Positions 12,181-24,179 of a DNA stretch of 64,000 nt are shown here, piece after piece (position 1 is the stretch's first letter; every line of letters starts with the position of its first letter). The stretch comes from Callipepla californica brunnescens. Taxonomy: Eukaryota > Chordata > Aves > Galliformes > Odontophoridae. The stretch spans positions 31,873,502 through 31,937,501 of the forward strand of contig JALIRH010000004.1 in NCBI GenBank assembly GCA_023055505.1. The letters run 5' to 3'. The position numbers and the translations under genes are program-made. The notes below the pieces were generated by a model. The model saw only the letters and a program-made list of their open reading frames with translations. It was not told the origin of the DNA and searched no databases.

Positions 12181-12197
12181 TGGGTCTGCCCCCAGCT

Positions 12198-12203
12198 TTT
12201 ATT
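12198..12203 (-). terminator. PGF: PGF poly(A) signal
   Basis: TTTATT on the plus strand (AATAAA on the minus strand) lies about 550 bases past the PGF stop, defining a 3' UTR from 12748 to about 12180. Confidence 0.65.
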
Positions 12204-12748
12204 CAGAAGGGCAAGGCTGGGATGTGGCTGTAGGTACAGGAAGGGTCTGCAGCACCCCAGTTCCTCCTCGTGCTTACCAGAAGGGCTTGCCAAGCTCTTC
12301 TCCCTCCTCAGACATCCTTCTGGGCTGCACCTTGCCCAGGCTGAAACCCACCCCAGCTATGCTCCCTCCCCTCTGCCTGCAGGGTGCAGTAGTTCTGTGG
12401 TTCCAGCCCTGCTCATCCCCACCCCACATTGTGCCCAGCTCCAGCAGCATGCCCACTGTTCCTTGCAGCCCCAGGATGCCCTCCAACACCAGTTTGCAGC
12501 TCCAGGTCCTCGTCCTCCTTTCTGGGTCCTTTAGTCCTGCTGCAACCAGTGCAGACGTGGCAAGAGAGAGTCCTTGGCTCCAGGATATGCTCCCACTCAA
12601 GCCAAGCAAGAATCTTGTTGGCTCCTTCCTGCTGCAGTCCTGCTCCCCCAGCACTGTCACTCCAAGGGGCTCAGCACCACACATCCCCACACCGGGCAGA
12701 AGTGCTCAAGCTCCAGAGGCAGGAGTGAGGCCAGGGGCAGAGCGGAGG

Positions 12749-15700
12749 CTACCTGCGTGGTGTGTCACATCTGCAAGGGGAGCACAGCACAGGATAAGCA
12801 CCACCAGGCTCTGCAATACCAGCACCATCTCCTGCCCTTCAGCCCTCCCCATGCCCAGCCCCAACACCAAACTGCGGGAAGAGACCATGAGAAGTGGGGT
12901 TTCATGGCAAAGAAAGGGCTGTGGGGCTGTAGGTGCTAGCAGAGCACTGAGCAGCACACTTCAGACACAGCAGGGAACAAATATAGCAGCAAAGTGCCAG
13001 CAGCAGGCTCATCCCCAGGAAGTGCTTGCTCTGCAGCCCCAGCAGGCTGTTTGCAAGAGTCAGCAGGACACAGCGAGGGTAAGGACAGGAGTAACCCAAA
13101 CAGCGGCTGGCCAAGGACTGCAGTAAGGACACAGCTGGCAGCAGGATGAGACTGGAACTGAAAATTCACACATCAGGAACTCAGCATGGCCTGTACAGGT
13201 GATATAGCTGTATGCAACCAAGCCACTGCTCCATCCACCCAGCCCCGCCCTGGGTGCGACCAGCCAGTTTCAAGCACCTCTGGCCAGAGGACTACTGCAC
13301 ATTGATCGGTCTGTGGCCCCTGTGCTGTTCCCTTTGTTCTGCCTCTTCCTGCATTTGTTCCACTCTACTCACAGCACCAAAGACCTAACACCTGACCGCG
13401 GCTGATCCTTGCCAAGAAGCGAACCTAGAAGGCACCACCCATCCCTGCCCTGCTCACTTACAGCTCGCAGTCTTTACGTCTCTTCTTGTCTTGTCTTCTC
13501 TTACCTCGGCCCTTGAGTCTCCTCCTTCAAAAGCAAAGCAGCAGAGAGAGGCTGACGTGCAGGCACTGAGCCCACATCCCCAGCAGCTGCACGCCCCAAT
13601 GCCACTTACCTGCCTGGTCTCACCAGGTCCTGTCGCGGCCTGTGGGGAGAGCAGGGCAGTTATGGGGCAGTGCCAGCTGGGAGCTGCCAGGGGGCAGCCA
13701 ATGCACCCCAGCATCCTTAAAACAGACCCAATGACTCCTTCCCACCTATCAACCCCACACTGACCACAGTAGATGGGGGACAGCAAACTCAGTGACACCC
13801 CTGGGCTTCAGCAGTGGTTGGCTGACACCAGCCACAGCATCCTTGGCTCAAGCATCCCCTATACGAGCCACAGCTAGGCTCCATCTGCTGCATTTACGCT
13901 GAACTTAATAAGGGGAGCAATGTAAAAGTGCTGAAGGGTGCTTGATGAGAAGACAAAAGGCTGTGCAGGTGCAAGACAGACGTGAAGCCAGGATGCACAC
14001 TTGTCAGTGCCGCCCCAGGAATCACCCTGTGTAGGGAAACCACAACAGGCTCAGGAAATTCCCTCATGGAACGCAGCTGGAAGCAGGGGGAAGTCACACA
14101 CGTGCCTCTTCCCGCTCCTTACGAATCCACTGACAAACAGCTCCAGAGTCAGCACGGAGCGGGATAGCCCCTGGGCCTGCTCCAGCATCACTGCCTGCGC
14201 CGCTGTGGGGGAATACTGGCACAGGATCCTTGCACTCTTCCAGACAAGGCTCACACTGCCCAGCAGCACACAATCCCCACTTTTTGCAACACTCTGCTGC
14301 TGAGGCCAAAGGGCAGTGACCCACTGCACTTAACTTCATGCCAGGCTGACAGGCGGTGCTGAGCATCTGTCCCAGGTCAGTGCTGCACACCCTTGCCAGA
14401 TTGGTGCCACATACTTAAGCTCAGGTGTAAACCCTAAATCCCCATCCTCGGATCAGGCAGCCTGCCCAAAAGGGAGTTGCAAGACCCAGCCTTTTGGCCT
14501 ACAGTCACGCTCAGTTGTGCCAAGTCACAGAGCATCCTCCCAAGCTGTGTGTGTGGTGCTCCAGAGCAGCACACAGGGCTGTGACAAGGCAGGTGTGGGA
14601 ATGGGGGCACCTAAGTGCTCAGTGCCTGATTTGGAGGCTCCACACCCTGGGTTGCAGGGAATGTGCTGCAGAGACATAGTGCAGCGTGGGCTCCAACAAA
14701 ATCCATCATGTCTCCATGCCTCACGGAGGGGTGGCAGGTGGGCTGGCAGGGCCTCAGCAGCACAGAGCGAGCCCTACCTGCACTCGCACTGCTTGTGCTC
14801 AGTGAACGACATCTCCACGTACGGTGCCTCCACATAGGGTGCCTCCACATTGGGCTTTATCTTCACAAGCTGAAAGGAACAAAGGTTACTTCCTAGCACA
14901 CAGTCGAGGCACCATTTCTCCACCTCCACTCAGTGCAGGACAATGACCACCCCAGCACCTCGGCCAGGCATGGGGCGAGCCCTCTGCTCAGCATGAGGGC
15001 CCTGCAGGCAGCAGCCCCAGCTGGGCTGTGGCACTGGAGCCTCTAACACCTCCTTGTGCCTTTGGGGCTGCATTAAGGCTCCTGCTGGGATTTCCCAGCC
15101 TGAGAGCAGATAGAATATCTCTGCCTTCACAGAGATCTTTCGCGCATTTGTCCGTTTTGCACATCTTCCCATCTCTCCCTGACCACTGTTTCAGACTGTT
15201 CCCACTGCTGCCACTCCTCCCACCACGGTGGGCCAACAGCCCATACAGTGGTGCCTCTTATCCTGGGAGTACAGGAGTTGCCCTGCTACGTGTCAGCCTG
15301 CAGAGAAGCCAGGGGGGCAACAGAAATTCAGGGGCTTCTCTGGGAATGTTCAGCTGTGCTGTGACCCACACTGACCCTGTGCACTGCAGCTGGATGCCTC
15401 CTGTGGAGGGAAGCCCGGAAAGGGCTCAGGATACCACCTCTTGCCCGTTTCAAACTTTTGCTCTAATTAAGATTAGTTTCTGTTATTTATTTTTTTTTCC
15501 AACTCCCCTCCTGCCTTCTGATGTGCTTTCAGTCCCTGCAGGCTCTGCAGTCCCCCACCCACAGCACACTGACCACCGGCAGTGCAGTGCGGGTGCTGCA
15601 GAGCGAGGACACGAGCTGCCCAGCTCACCATGCACACAGCCACAGCCCCTCGTGCTCACCCTGCCCATCCCGCGTCTGCTGCCAGCACCGCTATGTACAT

Positions 15701-16805
15701 CTCCCGTGTGAACTGCCACGCTGCCGGCAATTCCCTGCCATCCCCGCTGGCAGGACTGCAAGCTGCAGGGACACCCCAGCCCCACAGGGATGCAGAAAGG
15801 TGGCGGCAGCAGTTCTTGCTATGGACCGCGCACTTGTGGAGAGGACAGGGAAGGGGCGAGAGAGAGGTCTGTGCCACCAGAGGTCTCACCCGACCTCAGG
15901 GATGAACAGGCGTACGGACCCCTCCGGCTGGGCACGTGTGCGGGTCCCCTACAGCACCGTGAGGATGGGAGTGCAAAGCTTTCCAGGAGCCCCCCAGCAG
16001 CCCCGGCCCCTCGGGACGCTGCTCACCTGCACGGTGACCGTGCTGGTCTGCACGGGAACGCAGCGCAGCCCCTCGTCACCGCAGCAGCCCCCGCAGCGCT
16101 GCAGGGAGACGCAGGAGGGCCTGAAGATGTACTCCACCTCGTTGGGAAACTCGGTAATGATATCCACTAGCTGCTCCCGAGGCCGGCAGAAGCTACGGTT
16201 CCAGATCTCCTTAAAGGTCAGGACTGCAAGAGACGGGGGGGTGCTCTAAGGGGTCCCCCGGGGAAGCGGGTCCCCAGCCGAGCCCCCGCAGCGCTGTCCC
16301 CATCGCAGTGCGGGATGCGGAGGATGCCCCGGTGCCCACAAAGAGTCCAGCGCTGCGCTGCTGCGGGGCTCGCACGGCCACGCATCGCCCCGCCCGCTTC
16401 CCCGCCGGTTCTCCCCGGTTTCGTCCCGGAGGAGCCGCTCTCCCGGGGCAGAGCCTTCCCGCAGCACTGCCCGGAGCCGCAGTACCGCTCCGGGTGCGTC
16501 GCCGCAGGCCGTGGTGCCGCGATACGGCGACCCTGGAGCCAGGAAACCGCCCGCAGCCCCGCACCGCCGTCCGCCGCCGACTCACCGGGCGCCTCCGCGC
16601 TGGCTGTCCCCCGCGCCTCCGGGGCCTGCAGGGAGGGAAAGGCGGGCGCTGTAAGGACCGCCGGCCCCCAGCCCCGGGCAGCGGCCCCGCTCCGACCCCC
16701 CCCCCCTCCCACCCCCCGCTCCTCCCTCCCGGTTCTCACCGGGGCGGGCGGTGCCCCCAGCGCCCCGGCCAGCAGCAGCCGCAGGAAGGCTCCGAGCAGC
16801 CGCAT
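12749..16805 (-). CDS. PGF: PGF, placenta growth factor (VEGF/PDGF family)
   Basis: Seven exons in transcript order: 16740-16805, 16586-16625, 16027-16223, 14778-14869, 13610-13639, 13462-13524 and 12749-12770 (TAG at 12749-12751). They give 169 residues, close to human PlGF-2. Residues 1 to about 22 are a secretion signal (MRLLGAFLRLLLAGALG). The cystine-knot domain (about 37-130) contains FCRPREQLVDIITEFPNEVE, then RCGGCCGDEGLRC, and ends CECR. One N-glycosylation site (Asn44, NRS) is present. Exon 5 is 30 nt and exon 6 is 63 nt, the lengths I recall for human. Exon 6 encodes a strongly basic tail (RRLKGRGKRRQDKKRRKDCE) of the heparin/neuropilin-binding type. The last exon encodes CDTPRR, like the VEGFA C-terminus. 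Residues 109-118 are a perfect VEAPY tandem repeat. The protein is a secreted dimer that binds VEGFR1. Confidence 0.94.
13462..13524 (-). other. PGF: PGF cassette exon for the basic C-terminal tail
   Basis: The 63-nt exon is flanked by a TTTTGAAG acceptor and a GTAAGT donor and is a multiple of three. Joining exon 5 directly to the last exon keeps the frame and gives an Arg codon followed by CDTPRR and stop. The gene can therefore make both a long, basic form and a short form, as reported for human PlGF-2 and PlGF-1. If the donor is not used, TAA follows two bases later, so intron retention also ends just after the tail. Confidence 0.85.
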
Positions 16806-17260
16806 CGCCGCCCCGACCCCGACTCAGTACCACCGCCTCCGCCCCGCCGCCCCCCGCATGCCAGCCCGCTCCGTCGCCGCCGGGCCATGGGAGCGCGTCC
16901 CGCTCCGCCGCCCCTATTTCACCGCCGCTGTCCCGCTCCGCCCCTGCCCGCCCCGGCCCCGGGGAGGAGCAGGTGCCCGACTCCGGAGGACGCGGGAACG
17001 GCCGTGTCCGCGGAGAGATGGGGCCGCCCCCCGCCCGGCTGCTGGAGCCCGGGACGGATCCCGGCCCGAACCCCGGCACCGAGGTCCCCTCCGACACGCG
17101 GTGGACGGGGAGGGGCGGGCAGCGGCTGCCGGGCCGGCGGGGAGAGCGGCCCCGTGGCTGCGGAGCGGCTCCGTGCAGGGGGCCGGGGGCGGCCGGGCCA
17201 AACCCCGCTGCCGAGGTTAAACCCGGAGGAGCTCTGTGGCCTTTTCTGTGCTATTTTTAA
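16806..17260 (-). promoter_or_regulatory. PGF: CpG island and 5' UTR/promoter region of PGF
   Basis: The region is extremely rich in G, C and CpG upstream of the PGF start, continuous with the CpG-rich first and second exons (from about 16240). Several GGGGCGGGG-like SP1-type sites are visible. Very long open frames cross this stretch in several frames on both strands, which is expected for such composition and is not evidence of coding. Confidence 0.6.
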
Positions 17261-20200
17261 GCTCCGGTGGCCAGGAAAGCTGTGGCTGCCGGAGGTGGGA
17301 GGGAGCAGATGCCAGCGGGGAACACGATCCCCGTGGGCTGCGGGTCTTGGGTAAGGATGGGCTCTGCGTCCCGGCCGGGACTCGTGTCCTTGCTTCCTGG
17401 GGGGCAGCAGGGCTGCGGGGGCTCCTGGCCCTCCTCCGTTTGGGGCCCATCCTCGCACTGCTGTGGCACGTCCCAGCCCCACGTGCTCCTTTCCCAAGAC
17501 ACGGGGCCGTGCAGGCGGTGGTGGCTCAGATGTCAGTTGGCACCAGGCTCCAGCCGGACCCCTGCGTGATGGTACCACTGAGTGCATGAGGAAGGTGCTG
17601 GCACTGAGCAGGGAGGTGCTGCAGAGATAAGCTTGCAGAGAGCTCGAGGGGCCGGGTGTGCTACTGCGCTGCAGTCCATCACTCAGCAGCACAGCAGCTG
17701 CTCAGGGCCACTGCAGAGGCGCTCAGCGCCTGCTGGAGCTCCTGTGCCCTTACAGGAGCGGGTGCCATCCCTGTGCGGTGCCCTCTGCCTGTGCTTCCCA
17801 CTGCTGCCCTACTGCACCTCTGGGCCAAAGGCACCCTGCTGCCCCATGGGTGGCTTTGAGGTGGGGGGAAGGGAGTGCTTCCCCCTGCCATGAGCGGGAG
17901 CCGCCACCGTCCGGAGGGCAAAGCAGCGTTATTGCAGAGGTCGTCACCACACGGGGCCTCCAGGGCTGCCCGCCTGTCCTTGCGGGAAGGTCTTCTGGGG
18001 CCACCCCTCAGACACAAGGCAGAGCCGGTGCTGGAGCAAAGGGCTCTCCCCGGGGCCATGTGGCAGGAGGGGGGGGACCAGCCCTTCACTGCGAGGGCAG
18101 TCCTGTTCCTGTTCTGAAGCTGTTTTCTCAGAGGCCTTGAGCAGAGTTTACATTCCTGGAATGAGCATCCCTGTTCTGGGCAGCACAGAGTGGGGAAGCA
18201 CAGGAGTGGGGAAAAAATATTTGGACGCTGGTAACCTGTGACCAGCGGGGAGCATCCAGCAGGACCAAGCCACAGGACAGCGCCTGGGGACAGTGCTATG
18301 GCTGCACCCTGCTATCCACCGCACAGCCTCCTCGAAGCTCTGGAGCCACCGACCTTGGGAACAGGGCTCAGCGACTGGATGGGGGCTCATGGAGACACTT
18401 CCTGACAGGACAGATGTAGCAGCCACAGGCCAAGAGCTTTGACTCCAGTATGTCACAGCACACCCATGCCACCTTTCTGCCCTGTTTGCAGAGCTTCACC
18501 CCGCTGCGCAGTCTTCCTTGCCACAACGCCGTGCTGGGATCAACATCCCCCATGGGAGGCTTTGCCCCTGTAAAATCTCAGGTGAAAACAGCCCAAACAA
18601 ACATCTCCATGTCCCTGTGAAGCTGACTGTCTACAGTCCCTTCTGCGTCACCCACTGAGCCCTCAGAAAACACCCTGGAAACCTCAGCTCCATATTTTTG
18701 TGCTGCGGCTATTTCTGGCCCCACTGTGGGTCAGACCAGAGCCCCACATGGTCCGGTGCCTCAGCCTGTGGCACTGAACCCCACCACAATGGGACCCCCA
18801 CAGCCACACGTCACAGGGATGTGACACACTGCGCTCCTTGATTGCCAGCGTTTCTCCTGAGGGAACCAGCCTGCAGACACCTGGGCCCCACAGCACTCCC
18901 CGGAGCTCGGCCAGGTCCGGCCTCCCATGCCTGGCCACAGGCAGCCCTGCAGTTTCTCCTCCCGTCCCAGGTGTGCAGGGGATGTGTGTGCTGAGCAGCA
19001 GGCTGACAATAGGGGGAAATGGGCCGTGCTGCGCACCTCGAACATTGTGGCTGTTGTTGCTGCTCAAGGCAGGCGGAAGCGGCTGCCCTTAGTCAGCCCC
19101 GGCTGCACGTGGCAGGAACTCTGCTATTTATTTTGGTTCCTCGGGATGGACCTGGGCTCCCTGGAGACCCTTGGCCTCTCTGTAGGGCTGCCGAGGCTGC
19201 AGACACCTGATGGCTGCTCTGTGCTGGCAGAACGGCAGGGCTCAGCACACAGGCTGTTTGTAGTGCTAGGCCCTGGGTTGGCCATAGGGACACCAGGGCT
19301 GCTCCAGAGCACTGGGGGCACAAGACCCGCAATCCCAGCAACGGAGCCACACTGAAGTTCCACTGGAGATTTAAGGGGAGATGCCATCAGCGAGCAGCAA
19401 TCCTGAGTCCCAATGCCCTGAGCTGGTGGGCAGGCACTGCTCAGCTCAGCACCTCACACCAAGCATGAACCTCATTTGGCACTGAGGCCAAGCCCCATTC
19501 CCACAGAGGCAAAACTGTGGGCAAGGTGATGTTGGCAGCAGGGAGGGCTAACGCCAGCTGGCCAGCTCCCAGCCCAGCCATGACATGGCAGCATCAGGGC
19601 AGAGCTCAGCAGCCAGTGGGGAAGTCACGGAGAGCACATCGTGCCGGCCAGCTGGCGGGGACACACTGGGATGCGGTGTTTGCAGAAGCAGGGTGAGGCT
19701 CAGGGAGCTGAACCACAGCACCAAGCATACGTGGGTGCCTACAGGTAAACGCTGCCTCAGCAGCTTCCCAGACTGAGCCTCCATGGGATGTGCAGTCACT
19801 GTACCCAGGCAGATGCTCCCTGTGCCGAGCTGCTGAGTGCCCCCGCACAGCTCCTGCCCTGCACACAGAGCTGCTGGCTGGGAGCAGCCCCCCAGGAAAG
19901 CAGGGCTGGATGAGAGCTGGAGGTGACTTTCCACTAGAGAACAAAGCTCTTTCCGTGCACATTTCCCCTCAGGACACGCCATTCAGGCTTCCATGAGCCC
20001 TGGGACGTAGGTAGTGGGAGTTTAAGGGAGAGGAGCGGTGCACGTGCTGGCCTTGCTGCGTGCCTCTGCCCGCCATCTCCCAGCACAGCGGCCAGGGCTG
20101 CCAGGCATTCTCTCCTGCCAAACGAATGCGATCCACGCCCAGCCCAGAGCTTCTGGCTGCTTATCATGTGGATGCAGTTCTCCTGCTTTTAGCTGTCATA

Positions 20201-20520
20201 ATATTGACACAAAGCAAAATAATAGTGACGGCAAGCCCCTGTCTGGCTCTGGAAGGCAAACACGCGAGGAGAGGGGGAGCAGCAGGCTCGCTATTGTGCC
20301 GAGTGGGCAGCAGCCGGGGCTGCTCCCAACCTCTGCTCACAGCACCAGCACAGCAGTGGGACGTGGGGATGGCGTGCGCGGGCTCTGCACTCAGCTCACC
20401 CCAACAGGAGCGAACGTGTGCATCGGCAGAGCTCCGTCCCCGAGCCCTTCCCAGAGCGTGGGTGGAGGGGTGGCTCATCTCTCTCTTTCCCTGAAACCTG
20501 GCAGCCGCTGAATAGCTCCA

Positions 20521-20757
20521 TCACCCGCGGCAGACAATGAGTAAAGCGAGCCCGGCGGCCAGCTGCAGAGCGAGGAGCGAGAGCAGAGGAACTGCGCAGA
20601 GCTGGCCGGTGACCAGGAAGCAGCCCAGACTGCTGGTGTCACGGACCCTCAGTGACCGCAAAGCAGCTAGGATGCACTTTGTCTCCCCCGAAGGGCCCGG
20701 CTTCCTGGAGCAGTGGCGGTGATGCCAGGTTTGCTCGGGGACTCCCCTGAGCTCATC
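20521..20757 (-). CDS. Candidate unassigned terminal exon with hydrophobic C-terminus
   Basis: I do not recognise this frame. A CCCTCCAG acceptor is followed by 78 codons starting DELRGVPEQTWHH and ending at TGA 20521-20523. About three quarters of the codons end in G or C, above the local feel of the sequence. The last 30 or so residues are hydrophobic (CAVPLLSLLALQLAAGLALL), like a membrane anchor with a short tail. No upstream exon was found, and the plus strand is also open for 62 codons (20537-20722). It could be chance in GC-rich DNA or the end of a bird-specific gene. Confidence 0.2.
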   Translation of the reverse strand, partial: DELRGVPEQTWHHRHCSRKPGPSGETKCILAALRSLRVRDTSSLGCFLVTGQLCAVPLLSLLALQLAAGLALLIVCRG

Positions 20758-22670
20758 CTGGAGGGATGCACGTCGGCAAACCCCAGCACCGCTTCCTCCC
20801 CGGCCCAGCCAGCCTGCTGTGTGCCCTCTGAGCAGGGATGGGGCCCAGCCACCACCTGCATCGTGCCAGCCAGTTTTCTGATCTGCTCTTCTTAGCACTG
20901 AGCAACACCGATGCCTTCTCTGTCTACAAAGGCCCAATGCACCGGTTGTGGTGCTGGGGCCAGCATCCTCTGACCATCCCTGCACCATGCTCCCTCATCC
21001 CTCTCACAAGCTTGTTTTCCAACATGACAGCCAGCTTCCCACATTTCCTCCACTCTTCCTGATCAGCCTGACCTTTGAGCTTGGACACTCCAGCTGCCAG
21101 CATCCAAAGCAGGGATCTGGAATAGTGTCAGAGTAACAAGTTGATGAGTGGGGCTCCCTGCCCAGCACAGGCACTGCAGTGCCATCTTCCTGGGCCTTCT
21201 CTCTTGTCCCCAGGGTCACAGCCCAGCCTGTGCAGCCCACTGGGGGCACAAGCGTGGGCTGCTTCCACAACAAAGTCTAGAAAAACCCTGTGACTTCCCA
21301 GCCTCAGCCTCTATTTTAAGGTTCTGTAAAGGAGGGGGGCAAGTGGCAGATGTGCTGGCAGAAGAGATGATCCTGGGACCGGATTCGGAACTGCCTACTT
21401 GTTTCCCCGAGGGATCAAGGACTATGTCAGCATCCCCGGGCCTGCCTGTGGGCACCATGCTGATGCGAGGGTGAGCCGTCAGCTCTTTGCCAGGCAGAAG
21501 CTGGCGTACATGCAAGCGAGCTGCTGAGCAGTGACGTGTACCCAACCCTTTGCTAACCCAAAGCACTGAGCTGGTCCTGTTACCCAACCTTCAGAGCACC
21601 CCCAGTGAACCCCGCCTGCTTCTTGCAGTCCACTCCAATCACACTTCCCTAGGGATGACGGCTTCATGGTGCAGTTGTTGCCAGGCTCATCTGCAAAGAG
21701 CAGCAGAAAACCTCCTGGTACCTGCAGAGTCAGCCATGAATCTCAAGCATGTTAACACTGCTGATGACTCAGGCCACGTCTTCGTGCTCCTCCATACGCA
21801 CAGAGCTGAGTTTCCCAGCTGTTCACATACCTGTTTTTGATCATCAGCTATTTGTTTGGGGGTTTTGTCTTCTTTTCCTGGAAGCTGAAGCATTCACCAT
21901 GTGCTCAGCACTTGGTTCAGCCTATCGTTTGCAGTTTCTCTGCTTTCTATGTGACACAACTTCTTGCCAGTAACTAGCAGAAAGCACCGGTTTCGGTTCC
22001 CCCAGCCCTTCAACAGAATCACTCCTGTTTCATTACAGCTCTGCCTCTGCGGCCGCACAGCCATGTCTGTCACTGCGGCTGTCACAGCTGCTGGCTGGGG
22101 CTGTTCCCTTTGAACATGGATCCTCTGCTCTGGGGAACCCATCTCCTCAGGCTGTGGTTTGTTTTCCCCTGCTGCCTCGTGTCTTGCAGTCCTCAACTGC
22201 TCCTCTGCCACTTGTGCCTGAAAGAACCTTCAGCACCCAGCAGTCATCCTATGCTCCATTTCCCCATGTCGCCTATCCAGACGGTACGATCACTGCTGTG
22301 CAGATAGCTGCCTAGTTATTCCTACTGCGCTGTGTCTGCTGGCTCTCACATGCTGGCTCCTTCCCTTCATCTGTGCTGAGCGTGAGCAGCTCACTTTTCT
22401 TATCCGGGTGTTACAGACGAGTCCAATTACTAGAGTTCAGCAAACTCCAATTCCCCTCCCTGGCATTTCATCCAGCCCACTTGATCCGCAGAGTTTCTAA
22501 TCCAAACAGCCTCCTAGCACACGATGTTCCAGTGCTCCCAGACTCTACCCAGCCTCTGTGCTGCCTTCTCCTCCCTCGCACCAGCACTCAGGGAATTGCA
22601 TTCAACCCCCAGGGAAAGATAAATGCAGAATTCACCAGGCAGAACGAAAACAGTGTCTCCAGTCGCCGCT

Positions 22671-23035
22671 CCTAAGAATCCTGAATACCCTGAGTCAGAA
22701 TGGACCCACAAGGATCACCGAGCTCAACTCCTGGCTCCCACACGGGGCCACCCAAAATTCCAACCCTATGTCTCCGGGCCATGACCACAGCCCTGAGGAG
22801 CCTGAGGCCACACAACGCAGAGCAGAACATGACAACCTCTCCCCTTGCTTGGTGGCAGTGCTGGGCCTGGTACACCCCACTGCGCAGTCGGCCCTTTGGG
22901 CTGCCGGGGCTCTCTGCTGGTTCATGCTCAGTTTGAGGTCTGTTGAAGTACCCAGAGCTCTTTTTTGTGCTCTGCAGCTTTTCATCCTCCAGTCTGTATG
23001 CCAGAGGAGGGAAGTGGATGATATGCACAAGAGGC
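22671..23035 (-). mobile_element. CR1 LINE fragment
   Basis: The plus strand reads as the reverse complement of a CR1 3' region: GAATGGACCCACAAGGATCA, then CCGAGCTCAACTCCTGGCTC, a block like GGGCCATGACCAC, and then TGCTGGTTCATGCTCAGTTT. The element is therefore in minus orientation. It is diverged and carries internal gaps; the 5' limit is approximate. Confidence 0.75.
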
Positions 23036-24179
23036 ATGACATGCAGGAAGCAGCTGGTTGTGGCACAAGAGGGGAGCTGCCGTAACTCCTGCTCTGGAGT
23101 GCTGCCCAGGACCCTCAAGGATCTCCCCCACTCCACAGCCAGCGAGATGTTACCACGTATACCAGGACACTAAAGAGGTGGCACTCCAGCTGCCTCTCCA
23201 AGTGCCCCACGTTGCCCTGATTGGGATGGTGCTGCCCCACCTTCCCTCCCTCTGGCCCATGACAACCAGATGTCCTTCAGCCGCGGTCCTGCCAAGCAGC
23301 CAGAGCCCGGTGTGTGCCTTTCATCTCCCCGGAGAAAGGCGGCTTCTGACTCGGCTCAGCTACCAAGGCCGCAGGCTAACCGCTCTCAAAAGCCCATTCA
23401 GAGGCTTTCATTCATGAAATACAGGGCAGCAGGCTGAAGGCAGGACTCCGGCCCCCGAGGGACGCAGGGCTGGCAGCTGTCCTCGGCAGGCAGCGGCGGC
23501 AGCGCCCGGCGGGACGTGCTGAGGGGAACGAGCAGCGTGAGCACGGAGCTCACCAGCCCTGCAGCCTGCCGACGGCTGAGAAGAAACTGCCCCGCAACGG
23601 CTCCTGGGAGCGGAGCAGGGAATGTAAACAGCCCGGCATCCACGCGGAGGTCACAACCCCCGGGCCGGTTTCCCTTCCCCTTGCTCCCTCCCGCCTCATC
23701 TCGGAGAGCCGCTCTGTTTACGAGCCGGATAAGTAAACAAACAAAGGAAAGCTCCGACGCAATCCATTTTGTTCCTGGCCCGTTCCCCGCGTGCCCGCTC
23801 CCATGGTGCCTGCGTGGGAGCGGTCCCTGCGTGCCGGCGCCCGGCAGGGCTCGCGGCCTGGCTGCAGCGCGGCCGTGCGGAGGGGCAGCGGGCGGAACGC
23901 GTGAGCGCGGCGGGCCCCTCCGGAGCAGCCCCACGTGCGTGCGGGCAGCCCGCTCCGCTTCCTCAGCCCAGCGGCCGCGGCGCGCCGGGAAGCGGACAAG
24001 ACGGAGCCGCATTCCCGCCTTATCCACGCGCTGCCAGCGGGAAGGGCCGGGCCGCCGGGAGCCGCGCCCTTCCCGCCCCGTTTGCTTTGGCTCCGTGCGC
24101 CGGGAGCGCGGCCCGCTCCAAAGCCAACGCCGCGGGCGGGCGGGCTCTCCCCGCCGCACGGGCCCGGGTCGCCGCCCGT

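Larger units (their letters stand above)
17261..23800. other. PGF-EIF2B2 gap (head to head), largest unassigned stretch
   Basis: This is about 6.5 kb between two divergent promoters. I recognise one CR1 fragment (22671-23035) and one weak coding candidate (20521-20757, minus strand). The rest shows no clear exon, RNA gene or repeat. It could hold PGF regulatory elements or a non-coding transcript, but nothing in the sequence alone proves this. A minus-strand AATAAA (plus TTTATT at 19127-19132) is the only obvious poly(A)-like signal near the candidate exon. Confidence 0.5.

Noticed and set aside
14094..14390. Cys-rich minus-strand frame in the PGF intron, considered as a VEGF-type exon 7
   Set aside because: The cysteine spacing does not fit the VEGFA heparin-binding domain, and there are no acceptor and donor in a phase that joins neighbours.
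16308..17354. Plus-strand frames of 301 and 348 codons antisense to PGF exons and promoter
   Set aside because: The region is a CpG island with few stop codons by composition, and several frames are open on both strands. PGF explains the conserved exons.
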